The notes: generated from the letters alone by a model not told the origin. Counted from the stretch's first letter, positions 1 through 6,169 are shown. The stretch: DNA of 9,249 bases from JBFMAI01 sp964462635 (GCA_964462635.1 CAYWYJ010000142.1:1-9249), one strand, 5' to 3'. Program-made: numbers and translations.

Positions 1-1019
1 ATCTCGGCCACGGCGCGGTAGAACGGCGGCGGCACCTCCTGCCCCACCTCCACGCCGTGGTACAACGCTCGCGCCAGCGGCGGCCGTTGCACGACCGGGA
101 CGCCGTGCTGTTGCGCCAGCTGCCGGATGCGCTCGGCGAGGAAATCGAGGCCCTTGGCGGTGAGGCGGGGCGCGGTCATCGAGTCCGGCTCGTAGCGCAG
201 GGCGACGGCGTAGTGGGTGGGGTTGGTCACCACGACGTCGGCCCGCGGCACCTCGGCCTGGATGCGCTGCATGGCCAGGCGCATCTGCAGTTGCCGACGC
301 CGCTGCTTGATGAGCGGGTCGCCCTCCATGCGCTTGAGTTCGTCGCGGACCTCTTGCCGGGTCATGCGGAGCTGGCGTTCGAGCCGCCAGCGCTGGACGA
401 GGTAATCGACCAGCCCGAGGACCAGCAGGACGGCCCCGAGGCGCAGCGCCAGGTTGAAGATCAGGTCCGCGCTGAGCCCCAGCACGCCGCCCGGGTGCAA
501 CGCGCCCGTCGCCAGTACCTGGCGGATTTCGCCCGCGATGGTCAGGTAGGCCACCCCCGCGATGATCGCCATCTTCAGCAGCCCCTGAATGAGGCGGTTG
601 AGCGCTTCGGCGGATACAAGGCGGCGAAAGCCGGCCACGGGGTCGAGGCGGTCGGGCTTGAAGCCGATCTTCTTCCAGCTCAGCAGGAGGCCCGACTGGG
701 CCACCGCCCCGGCCGCCGCCAGGACCAGGAGCAGGCCCAGAAACGGTAGGAGGATTTCGGCGGCGGCGCGGCCGACCTGAAGGCACCAGGGGAGCAGCCC
801 GGCGGGGCGCACGTCCGGCGGCTCGCCGAGGGCCCGCGTCATGCCGAGCATCTGGCTCAGCATGGGGTGACCCAGCGCCTTCAATAGGAGTATGCCGCCC
901 AGCAGCACCACCGCGGCGGTGAGGTCCGCGCTGCGGGCGATCTGGCCCTGTTCGCGCGCTTCCTCGCGGCGGCGTACGGTGGGCTGTTCGGTCTTGTCGC
1001 CGGCGTCGTCCTGCGCCAT
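1..1019 (-). CDS. flhB: Flagellar export gate protein FlhB (3' end outside window)
   Basis: FlhB is the integral-membrane component of the flagellar type III export gate that switches export from rod/hook to filament substrates. The ATG at 1019 opens MAQDDAGDKTEQPTVRRREE, the family's typical N-terminus, followed by an EAREQGQIARS segment. Translating the strand shows an unbroken frame of 339 codons to the window edge. Four hydrophobic stretches precede a cytoplasmic linker containing MTRQEVRDELKRMEGDPLIK. The autocleavage motif NPTH is at residues 266-269 (bases 213-224), followed by YAVALRYEPDSM. The visible C-terminus includes GVPVVQRPPLARALYHGVEVG and GQEVPPPFYRAVAE. Family lengths (about 350-380) imply only some 10-40 residues are missing. 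An AGGAG lies just after the fliR stop, 11 nt before the ATG, so it probably follows fliR in one transcript. Identification is very secure. Confidence 0.97.
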   Translation of the reverse strand, partial: MAQDDAGDKTEQPTVRRREEAREQGQIARSADLTAAVVLLGGILLLKALGHPMLSQMLGMTRALGEPPDVRPAGLLPWCLQVGRAAAEILLPFLGLLLVLAAAGAVAQSGLLLSWKKIGFKPDRLDPVAGFRRLVSAEALNRLIQGLLKMAIIAGVAYLTIAGEIRQVLATGALHPGGVLGLSADLIFNLALRLGAVLLVLGLVDYLVQRWRLERQLRMTRQEVRDELKRMEGDPLIKQRRRQLQMRLAMQRIQAEVPRADVVVTNPTHYAVALRYEPDSMTAPRLTAKGLDFLAERIRQLAQQHGVPVVQRPPLARALYHGVEVGQEVPPPFYRAVAE

Positions 1020-1036
1020 GGGAGCGGGGTCTCCTG

Positions 1037-1816
1037 TCAGCCGGGGCCGATGAGCTCACCGAGCCAGAGGTACACGTGTTCGAGGGCACTCAGCCACGCG
1101 TCCGTGGCGGAGGGCAGCGCCGCGGCCAGCACGAGGAACGCGACCAGGGATTTCACCGAGAAGCCGACGGCGATGATGTTCAGTTGGGGCAGCGTGCGCG
1201 AGATGAAGCCCAGCGCCAGGTTGACGAGGAACAGCGCCAGCAACGCCGGGGCGGTGACGCGCAGGGCGACTTGACCGCTCTGGTCGAGGACACGACACAG
1301 GAGTTCGCTGCCCGCCGCGCCGGTCGCCACCGTGGCCAGCAGCGGGACGGACTCGAAGGTGTCGAGGCACGCGGCGAGCAGCGCGCGGTGCCCGCCGATC
1401 ACGAGATAGATCACAACGGCGAATTGCACCTGGAAGACGCCGACGACGGTTTGTTCCTGCTCGGTGTTGGGGTCGACAAGCTGGCCGAAGGCCAGACCGG
1501 CCTCCTGCGCCACGAGTTGCCCGCCGACTTCGAGCCCGACGAAGCACGCCGCCGTCAGCAGCCCGAGCAGTCCGCCGAGCAGCACCTCGCCGCCCAGGGC
1601 CAGGAGCACGCCGAGCGGCGTGTCGGGCGCGTCGGCGGGCAGGTGGACGAGCGGGGTGATCATGGCGGCCAGTCCGAGGATGAGCAGCGCGCGGAGCCGC
1701 GCGGGAATCGCCATGGCGCCGAGGACCGGCTGCCACATCAGCAGGCCCGCCAGCCGCGCCGCGACCAGGGCGAAGACCGGCAGCTTGAGATAGCCGGCGA
1801 TCAGCTCGGCGGGCAT
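1037..1816 (-). CDS. fliR: Flagellar export gate protein FliR
   Basis: FliR is a polytopic membrane protein that forms the FliP-FliQ-FliR gate in the centre of the basal-body MS ring, through which rod, hook and filament subunits pass. The product is 259 aa, the usual family length. It is mostly hydrophobic, with membrane segments near residues 10-30, 38-58, 68-95, 128-150, 185-208 and 215-240. Family-typical features are PARLRALLILGLA (38-50), GGEVLLGGLLGL (75-86), the loop GLAFGQLVDPNTEQEQ (about 107-122), and LPQLNIIAVGFSVKSLVA (210-227), which matches the conserved P-x-N-x(4)-GF-x-x-K signature. The ATG at 1816 has a GAGG 8 nt upstream. It is separated from fliQ by 169 bp holding an inverted repeat, and its stop is 17 nt before flhB. 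Confidence 0.97.
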   Translation of the reverse strand: MPAELIAGYLKLPVFALVAARLAGLLMWQPVLGAMAIPARLRALLILGLAAMITPLVHLPADAPDTPLGVLLALGGEVLLGGLLGLLTAACFVGLEVGGQLVAQEAGLAFGQLVDPNTEQEQTVVGVFQVQFAVVIYLVIGGHRALLAACLDTFESVPLLATVATGAAGSELLCRVLDQSGQVALRVTAPALLALFLVNLALGFISRTLPQLNIIAVGFSVKSLVAFLVLAAALPSATDAWLSALEHVYLWLGELIGPG

Positions 1817-1985
1817 GACGGCATCCTCAGGTCAGGTTCCGTGTGTAACGCTGCTCCAGGGGCTCAACCGGAGGTCGTGCGGGGAAGTGCAAAGTGCAGA
1901 GTGCGGAGTCGGCGCTGCGCCGCACTGGCCAGCGCGGCGCGTGCCGTTCCTCACTTTGCACTTTGCACTCGGCACTGGGCAGTCC
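1817..1985. repeat. Intergenic inverted repeat between fliQ and fliR (element C)
   Basis: The 169 bp spacer contains an imperfect inverted repeat. The left arm, about 1885-1910, is an array of GTGC-centred heptamers (AAGTGCAAAGTGCAGAGTGC). The right arm, about 1950-1980, is the complement. AGTGCAAAGTGCA at 1886-1898 recurs exactly inverted at 1957-1969. The arms flank about 40 nt of GC-rich sequence. The right arm ends within about 6 nt of the fliQ stop. No coding frame was recognised. Transcribed from the minus strand it would fold into a long stem-loop just after fliQ. It resembles short-period intergenic repeats known from some planctomycete-like genomes, but its family was not checked. 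Confidence 0.7.
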
Positions 1986-2240
1986 TCAGTAGCCCGCAAA
2001 CAGCTCCTGCGAATACTCCAGTACGCGCTGGGCCAGCCACGGGACGAGCAAGACGGCGGCGGTGACCATGGCGACGATCTTCGGGACCATGCTCAGCGTC
2101 TGGTCTTGAATCTGCGTCACGGCCTGCACCAGGCTGATGACCAGACCCACGGCCAGCCCCACGGCCAGCACCGGGCCGGAGATGAGCAACGCCGTCAGCA
2201 GCGCCTCGCGGCCCAGGTCCAAAGCCAGCGTCATGTCCAT
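1986..2240 (-). CDS. fliQ: Flagellar export gate protein FliQ
   Basis: FliQ is a small inner-membrane protein, four copies of which pack around the FliP-FliR core of the flagellar export gate. The product is 84 aa, against about 89 for the family. It has two hydrophobic hairpin segments, near residues 16-40 and 50-72, joined by QAVTQIQDQTLSMVPKI (39-55). The TQIQDxTLSxxPK signature there is diagnostic of FliQ/SctS. The first ATG (2240) is chosen because a strong GGAGGTG (2246-2252) lies 5 nt upstream; a second Met two codons later is too close to compete. It sits between fliP (48 bp away) and fliR, the near-universal P-Q-R order. Confidence 0.97.
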   Translation of the reverse strand: MDMTLALDLGREALLTALLISGPVLAVGLAVGLVISLVQAVTQIQDQTLSMVPKIVAMVTAAVLLVPWLAQRVLEYSQELFAGY

Positions 2241-2245
2241 CGTTG

Positions 2246-2252
2246 CACCTCC
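2246..2252 (-). promoter_or_regulatory. Ribosome binding site of fliQ
   Basis: GGAGGTG on the minus strand, 5 nt before the fliQ ATG at 2240. It fixes the start codon against the second in-frame Met and is one of the strongest Shine-Dalgarno matches in the window. Confidence 0.8.
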
Positions 2253-2288
2253 GGGCGCCGCTTGCGCCGCGGGCCGGCGCCGCCGCCC

Positions 2289-3101
2289 TCAGCTCACACT
2301 GGCCATCAGCGCCCCGGCCACCAGGTGCCAGCCATCGGCCAGGACGAACAAAAGCAGCTTGAACGGCAGCGAAATCAACACCGGCGGCAGCATCATCATG
2401 CCCATCGACACCAGGACGGTGGCGATCACCATGTCAATGACCAGAAACGGCAGATAGATACGAAAACCGAGCACGAAGGCCACCTTCAGCTCGCTCAGGA
2501 TGAACGCCGGCACCAGGGCCGTCATCGGCACGTCGCGCTCATCGATGACCTCCTCGGCGGCCACCGTCCGCTTCGCGGCGTATTCGTACATCATGTAGAC
2601 ATCCGGCTCATTGCCGGCGGCCTTGATCTGCTCGAACATGAAACCGCGGAGCTCCTCGCCCGCCACGGCAATCGCGTCGAGCTGGTCCAGTTCCTCGTTG
2701 AGGTAGGGCTTGATCGCGTGCTCGTGGATGCTCGACCAGGTGGGGGCCATCACGAGCAGCGTCAGAAACAGGGCCAGCCCCACGAGGATTTGCGAAGGCG
2801 GAAGCTGTTGGGTACCGAGCGCTTGGCGCAGCAGCGTCAGGACCACCAGCATGCGCATGAAACACGTGGTCATGAGCAGGATGCTGGGCGCCACCGTCAG
2901 CAGCGTCAGCAGGACCAGGATTTGCAGCGAGTTGCTGAGGGCCTCGCGGCTGTTGGCCTTCGGCAGCCAGTGGCTCACGTCCGGGACGTACACCGGGGCC
3001 GCGGCACCGTCCGCCGGCGGCGGGTCCGCCGCTTGCCCCCACGCCGCCGGGGCCAGGGCGAGCACGAACACCAGCAGTCCTGCCGCGCCGCGCGGCGTCA
3101 T
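2289..3101 (-). CDS. fliP: Flagellar export gate protein FliP
   Basis: FliP is the pentameric core subunit of the flagellar type III export gate. From the ATG at 3101 it is 270 aa: a cleavable signal peptide (about 1-23, GLLVFVLALAPAAWGQ), then membrane segments near 59-84, 102-120, 189-212 and 217-258, with a periplasmic loop between the second and third. The body is highly conserved: NSLQILVLLTLLTVAPSILL, RMLVVLTLLRQALGTQQLPP, FILSELKVAFVLGFRIYLPF and LPFKLLLFVLADGW. SMGMMMLPP (232-240) carries the Met cluster that forms the gasket loop closing the pore in characterised FliP. The start is uncertain: the ATG lacks a clear ribosome site, while an in-frame GTG at 3152 has GAGGT 5 nt upstream and would add 17 residues to the signal-peptide N-region. 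The family call is secure; only the start is in doubt. Confidence 0.96.
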   Translation of the reverse strand: MTPRGAAGLLVFVLALAPAAWGQAADPPPADGAAAPVYVPDVSHWLPKANSREALSNSLQILVLLTLLTVAPSILLMTTCFMRMLVVLTLLRQALGTQQLPPSQILVGLALFLTLLVMAPTWSSIHEHAIKPYLNEELDQLDAIAVAGEELRGFMFEQIKAAGNEPDVYMMYEYAAKRTVAAEEVIDERDVPMTALVPAFILSELKVAFVLGFRIYLPFLVIDMVIATVLVSMGMMMLPPVLISLPFKLLLFVLADGWHLVAGALMASVS

Positions 3102-3169
3102 CCGCCGTAGCGGCGTCGGCCGGGCGCGCACTGTGAGGACCGCCGGAGTCACGGGCCACCTCGAAAACC

Positions 3170-3274
3170 AATTCAAAAGGAAGAAGGCAGAATTCAAGAA
3201 GGTTCAGCTCAAGGACCGTTCGGCGAGTGAGCCCTCTTTTTCATTTTGCCCTTTTCCTTCTTCATTCCGTTTCG
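3170..3274. repeat. Intergenic inverted repeat between fliO and fliP (element A)
   Basis: The 173 bp spacer between the fliO stop and the fliP ATG holds an imperfect inverted repeat. The purine-rich left arm, about 3170-3203, begins AATTCAAAAGGAAGAAGGC. The pyrimidine-rich right arm, about 3235-3272, contains TTTTTCATTTTGCC (3237-3250) and CTTTTCCTTCTTCATTCCG. The arms flank about 30 nt. Base composition is sharply more A/T-rich than the surrounding genes. The same sequence recurs after flgD: the 14-mer at 3237-3250 is exactly the reverse complement of 7887-7900. The right arm touches the fliO stop (3275). No coding role was seen. Confidence 0.75.
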
Positions 3275-4015
3275 TCATTCACGCCCCGCGGCCACCGACC
3301 GCAGGCGTTGCACGGCGTCGGCCAACGTCTGTCGCACGCCGGCCAGCCGTCGCTCTTCGGGCATGGTCAGTTCATCGAGTGCGTGCCCCGTCGTGGCCGA
3401 GTACCCGACGGCCTCCCGCTCCAGGCAGCGGTCGAACTCCGCGCTGTGGCTGCCCGGCCGTTGTCGGGCCGCCTGGCCGGCCAGCGAGGCCACCAAGTCC
3501 GGGTCTTGGATCACGTCCAGGGGCCGCACCGCGTCGGCCGTCGCGCCGAGCAGCACGAGCCGCGGCCCCACGCGCACGAGGTACAGGGACTGTCGCGGGG
3601 ACAACGCCGCCCGGCTCAACACTTCAATCAGTCCCGGATGACGAACGCGGAGCGACCAGCGCCCGCCGCCGCGGGTGGCAGCGACGCGATACCCCCACGC
3701 CAACAGCACGATCAGGGCGACCACCCCCCCCAACGCCAGGGTCGTGCGGAAGCCGGCGCCGCGGGCCGTGGACGGCGGAGACTCGGCGCGCCCGGCGGGG
3801 ACCGAGCGGCGCGGCAGCGGGCGGGCATCCATGCGCGGCGCCACGATGTCGGGCGAGCCCCACGGATCGTCGGGGAGGGGGACGCGCTGGGCGGCGTCCG
3901 GCGGACCGACTTGTGCGTCGGTCGGCGGGGGCGTGGGTTCGTCGGCCGCGGCCGTCGCCAGGCCGAGGATTCCCAGCACGATCAGGGTGGCCATCCGTGG
4001 CGCTGTGATTTCCAT
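3275..4015 (-). CDS. fliO: Flagellar biosynthesis protein FliO
   Basis: FliO is a membrane protein that stabilises FliP and helps assemble the FliP/FliR export-gate complex. The product is 246 aa, longer than the about 125 aa enteric form. Residues 8-24 form a hydrophobic signal-like segment ending in TAAADE. A Pro-rich, presumably periplasmic stretch follows (26-85), then a single membrane helix (about 92-109), then the cytoplasmic FliO domain. The diagnostic core is VLSRAALSPRQSLYLVRVG (132-150) followed by LVLLGATADAVRPLDVI (153-169), the family pattern of Leu-Ser-Pro-Arg-Gln, a Tyr/Leu-Val strand and an LLG turn. The C-terminal tail (190-246) is charged and unassigned. The ATG lies 9 nt after the fliN stop without a clear ribosome site, suggesting translational coupling. 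Position between fliN and fliP supports the call. Confidence 0.92.
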   Translation of the reverse strand: MEITAPRMATLIVLGILGLATAAADEPTPPPTDAQVGPPDAAQRVPLPDDPWGSPDIVAPRMDARPLPRRSVPAGRAESPPSTARGAGFRTTLALGGVVALIVLLAWGYRVAATRGGGRWSLRVRHPGLIEVLSRAALSPRQSLYLVRVGPRLVLLGATADAVRPLDVIQDPDLVASLAGQAARQRPGSHSAEFDRCLEREAVGYSATTGHALDELTMPEERRLAGVRQTLADAVQRLRSVAAGRE

Positions 4016-4024
4016 GGTTCGCGG

Positions 4025-4984
4025 TCAGGCCGGTTCCAGCTCCGGGACCGGGCTATGAATCGCGTTGATACGGACGCAGAAGTTGTCGTTAAGCACGAGA
4101 ACCTCGCCCCGGGCGATGAGCCGTTCGTTGACGTAGATGTCCACCGGGTCGCCGGCCAGCTTGTCCAGCTCCACCACCGACCCGACGCCCAGCCGCAGCA
4201 CGTCCTCGATGTACATGTTCGTGCGGCCCAGCTCGATCTTGACATCAAGCTGCACGTCATCGAGCAAGTCGATCGTCGTGGCCGGCGGCGGCTCGCCGCG
4301 CGGCAGCTCCGGAGCGGTAAACGGCTTGGCGTCCTCCGGGGAGACGCGCACCGGCACGGCGCCCACGACGGCCGTCCCCGCCTTCTCGTCGGCCGCGGCG
4401 ACCGCCTGCCCGCCGGAGGCTTCCGCCATCGCTTCAGCGATAGACCGATCAAGGTCCGCATCCGCTTCGTTGCTCGCGGCGGCCGCCGAGGAGTCCGCCT
4501 TGGCGGGGCTTGGGCCGCCGGCCAATTCGGCGGACAGAGCGTCGAGTTCTTCCTGGCTTAGTGAATTGCCGACATCGGGTGCCGGTGACGCGGCCGGCTC
4601 GGCAGCCACCGCGCCCGGCTGCGCAGGCGGCGACTCGGTCTCGGTTGCGGGCACCGCGGTCGCCTCGGGCGTAGTCGGCGTTGACTCCGCCGCCAGGGTA
4701 TCCGGTGCGGCCGGCTCCCCCGTCGTCTCGGGTGTGGCCGGTTCACTCGGAGCTTCCGACGCCGTGGGTTCAGCCGGCGTCTCGGAGGCCACCGGTTCGC
4801 TCGGCACCTCAGCCGCCGGAGATTCGCTCGGCGTCTGGGACGCCGTCACCTGCGCCTCCGTGGTCGCAGCCTCGGGGGCCGCGGCCTCCGGCGCGTTCGG
4901 CGCGGCGGCACCGGGCTCGGCGCCGGCGGGTTCGGCCGGGGCGGGCGTCTCGGGGGCGTTGGGTTCGGGCGTCTCGTCGGGCAT
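4025..4984 (-). CDS. fliN: Flagellar C-ring switch protein FliN with extended N-terminus and FliM-like CheY-binding-type motif
   Basis: FliN forms the lower part of the rotor C-ring and docks the export apparatus. The C-terminal SpoA/FliN domain occupies about residues 236-310: LLDDVQLDVKIELGRTNMYI, then LRLGVGSVVELDKLAGDPVD, then RLIARGEVLVLNDNFCVRI, a textbook match. The protein is 319 aa, more than twice the about 137 aa enteric FliN. Residues 1-139 are a low-complexity Pro/Ala/Glu/Ser/Thr segment with a 9-residue repeat at 47-100. Residues 141-156 read SLSQEELDALSAELAG, like the N-terminal CheY-P-binding peptide of FliM and of FliY-type FliN. A second acidic/Ala stretch (174-190) follows. 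No fliM lies between fliL and fliN. The ATG at 4984 is 40 nt after the fliL stop with no obvious ribosome site. The FliN domain is certain; the role of the extension is inferred. Confidence 0.95.
   Translation of the reverse strand: MPDETPEPNAPETPAPAEPAGAEPGAAAPNAPEAAAPEAATTEAQVTASQTPSESPAAEVPSEPVASETPAEPTASEAPSEPATPETTGEPAAPDTLAAESTPTTPEATAVPATETESPPAQPGAVAAEPAASPAPDVGNSLSQEELDALSAELAGGPSPAKADSSAAAASNEADADLDRSIAEAMAEASGGQAVAAADEKAGTAVVGAVPVRVSPEDAKPFTAPELPRGEPPPATTIDLLDDVQLDVKIELGRTNMYIEDVLRLGVGSVVELDKLAGDPVDIYVNERLIARGEVLVLNDNFCVRINAIHSPVPELEPA
4685..4846 (-). repeat. 27 bp tandem repeat within fliN (six imperfect 9-residue units)
   Basis: On the plus strand, related 27 bp units begin at 4713, 4740, 4767, 4794 and 4821 with GGCTC, GGTTCACTC, GGTTCAGCC, GGTTCGCTC and GATTCGCTC. 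In protein they encode units at residues 47-100: TASQTPSES, PAAEVPSEP, VASETPAEP, TASEAPSEP, ATPETTGEP and a decayed AAPDTLAAE. The consensus is x-A-S-E-T-P-S-E-P, an acidic, proline-punctuated, probably disordered linker. Units are in frame, so copy-number change would keep the gene open. Confidence 0.75.
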
Positions 4985-5024
4985 CAGGGCTGACCGTTCG
5001 CCGAATTACACGGCTCGGGCTCCG

Positions 5025-5543
5025 CTAGTCCGAGCGCATCGGAACAAAGCGCGGGATGAGTACGCGCTGCACGAGGATCTCATCGCGGCTGATCTCGCGT
5101 AGGCCTTCGAGCAACTGCTGTCGTAGGGCCCGCAGGTCGTCCTCGCGCAACATGCGGTCGTTGGCCCCGCGGACGATGCGGGCGACGCGATCGCCGATCT
5201 CCGCGCCGCGTTCCTTGACCAGCGTCTCCATCCGCTCTTTGGCATCCAGCGGGACGACGACGCTGATATCCAGGTCGTAAATGTAAAGACGGCCGCTCTT
5301 GTCGTTCGGGACCCGGAAGCTCTTGACCAGCAGCACCTCGGCGACGCCGACCGGCTGCGTGGCCACGGGGCCCTGCACCGCGTGCTGTCCCTCGCCGTGG
5401 GCGGCTTCCGGTCCCCCGCCGGCGACCTTGAACAGGATGCCGAAGACGACGGCCTCGGCGACGGCCACGCCCACCACGAGGATGGCCGTCTTGGGGAGCT
5501 TCTTCTTCGGAGCGGCTTCGGGGGACGGAGCGTCGCCGGCCAT
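5025..5543 (-). CDS. fliL: Flagellar basal-body-associated protein FliL
   Basis: FliL is a single-pass inner-membrane protein that surrounds or contacts the stator units and supports torque under load. The product is 172 aa, the usual size. It has a short cytoplasmic N-terminus with a KKK patch (13-15), one membrane helix (about 19-41, TAILVVGVAVAEAVVFGILF), and a periplasmic domain. FliL-like features include the ARG-rich segment IGDRVARIVRGAND and the C-terminal helix-strand DLRALRQQLLEGLREI followed by ILVQRVLIPRFVPMRSD, matching the family pattern of a Leu-Arg helix before the final Val-Leu-(I/T)-x-F strand. The ATG at 5543 has a GAGG (5551-5554) 7 nt upstream. It follows flbD by 215 bp and precedes fliN by 40 bp; motA/motB and fliM, frequent neighbours, are not present on either side. 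Confidence 0.9.
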   Translation of the reverse strand: MAGDAPSPEAAPKKKLPKTAILVVGVAVAEAVVFGILFKVAGGGPEAAHGEGQHAVQGPVATQPVGVAEVLLVKSFRVPNDKSGRLYIYDLDISVVVPLDAKERMETLVKERGAEIGDRVARIVRGANDRMLREDDLRALRQQLLEGLREISRDEILVQRVLIPRFVPMRSD

Positions 5544-5635
5544 CGCCTCGCCTCAACTGCCATGACTGCGGCCGCCGAGCGGCCTGGGCGGCGTGACCCG
5601 GCCGGCCGAGCGCCGGGGGGCACGCGTTCACCCCC

Positions 5636-5665
5636 ATTATCGACCTTCGCGCGCGGGGGGTTCAC
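5636..5665 (-). promoter_or_regulatory. Possible promoter upstream of fliL
   Basis: On the minus strand, GATAAT (5636-5641) matches five of six bases of a housekeeping -10 box; read as GTCGATAA (5637-5644) it matches seven of eight bases of the flagellar sigma-28 -10 consensus GCCGATAA. The upstream element is weak: GTGAAC (5660-5665) with an 18 nt spacer for the housekeeping model, or GAAC for sigma-28. It lies about 95 nt before the fliL ATG, downstream of a hairpin that follows flbD. Suggestive only. Confidence 0.25.
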
Positions 5666-5709
5666 CGCCCGCGCGGCCCGCGGCACACGCCCCACCTCTT
5701 ATCAGACGC

Positions 5710-5726
5710 GCCCCGCCTCACGGGGC
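5710..5726 (-). terminator. Small GC hairpin after flbD
   Basis: GCCCCG and CGGGGC form a perfect 6 bp stem around a 5 nt loop, starting 32 nt after the flbD stop. There is no T-run on the transcript's 3' side, so it may be a weak terminator, an mRNA-end stabiliser, or nothing. It lies in the 215 bp spacer (5544-5758) that also holds the promoter-like sequence; otherwise nothing was recognised there. Confidence 0.3.
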
Positions 5727-5758
5727 ACAATATGCGCCGCCGCGCAAAGTCGTCTGCG

Positions 5759-5980
5759 CTATTGGCGTTCGGGCGTCACCGGCGGCGCGGGGGCCGCGAA
5801 CGCGCGCAGCGAACGGAAATACTCGATGGCCCGCCGGACCACTTCGTCCAGCGCCTCCCGCACCACAACCTGTTCGCCGTTCAGCAGGGCGATCATTGTG
5901 TCGGGGGTCTCCTCGATGCTCTTGATCTGGTCGGCGTTCAAGACGAAAGGCCGTCCGTTGAGGCGGGTGAGCCGGATCAT
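5759..5980 (-). CDS. flbD: FlbD/SwrD family flagellar protein
   Basis: The product is a 73 aa soluble protein starting MIRLTRLNGRPFVLNADQIK, followed by EETPDTMIALLNGEQVVVRE and a helical EALDEVVRRAIEYFRSLRAF. This is the FlbD family (Bacillus YlzI/SwrD), which should not be confused with the Caulobacter transcription factor FlbD. SwrD raises flagellar motor power in Bacillus; the molecular mechanism is not well established. The conserved features are LTRLNG near the start, the E-x-x-P-D-T turn, and the NGxxxxVxE strand. The ATG at 5980 is chosen over an upstream in-frame start because GGAGGTG (5985-5991) lies 4 nt before it and the family begins at MI-x-L. It sits between flgE and fliL, the same slot as in other ancestral fla/che operons. 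The Ala/Pro tail is unremarkable. Confidence 0.93.
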   Translation of the reverse strand: MIRLTRLNGRPFVLNADQIKSIEETPDTMIALLNGEQVVVREALDEVVRRAIEYFRSLRAFAAPAPPVTPERQ

Positions 5981-5984
5981 GCGG

Positions 5985-5991
5985 CACCTCC
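5985..5991 (-). promoter_or_regulatory. Ribosome binding site of flbD
   Basis: GGAGGTG on the minus strand, 4 nt before the ATG at 5980. It decides the start against an in-frame upstream ATG at 6115 that would add 45 residues with no family match. Confidence 0.8.
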
Positions 5992-6107
5992 GCGGCCCGC
6001 GGCCGTCCAGAGCACCGCAGTCCAGGATTGGAGACCCGCTCGAACCGACGTCCGCAATTCCACTTCCGCGATCCTCGACGCCCGCCGCCCGAGAGCTACC
6101 AACCGAA

Positions 6108-6155
6108 CCCACCACGCAAGTGGTGGGCCGCTTGGCCCCGCACCGGCGTGCGGGG
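6108..6155 (-). terminator. Two tandem perfect hairpins after flgE
   Basis: Beginning 14 nt after the flgE stop, the minus strand carries CCCCGCAC-GCCG-GTGCGGGG (6155-6136) and, after 8 nt, CCCACCAC-TTGC-GTGGTGGG (6127-6108). Each is an uninterrupted 8 bp stem with a 4 nt loop. The second is followed by TTCGGTT, not a true T-run. They could be a bipartite terminator or attenuator separating hook genes from motor genes, processing or stability hairpins that give flgE high expression, or dispersed palindromic repeats. The rest of the 189 bp spacer shows no further recognised element. Confidence 0.5.
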
Positions 6156-6169
6156 TTCTGAAGGGCGTT

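Noticed and set aside
1815..3110. Long plus-strand open frame (431 codons) rich in Gln, Arg and His
   Set aside because: Antisense to fliQ and fliP, whose protein conservation is unmistakable. The biased composition is what high-GC antisense frames give; no family features were seen.
3227..4561. Long plus-strand open frame (444 codons)
   Set aside because: Antisense to fliO and fliN, runs through repeat element A, and its protein is low-complexity Arg/Gly/His without recognisable motifs.
4685..4846. CRISPR array (regular 27 bp spacing)
   Set aside because: Units are contiguous, with no spacers, drift along their length, and lie in frame inside fliN; it is a coding tandem repeat.
5759..6115. 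Longer 118-residue form of FlbD from an upstream ATG
   Set aside because: The extra 45 residues match no family and the internal ATG at 5980 has a strong ribosome site at proper spacing with the family-typical MIRLTRLNG start.
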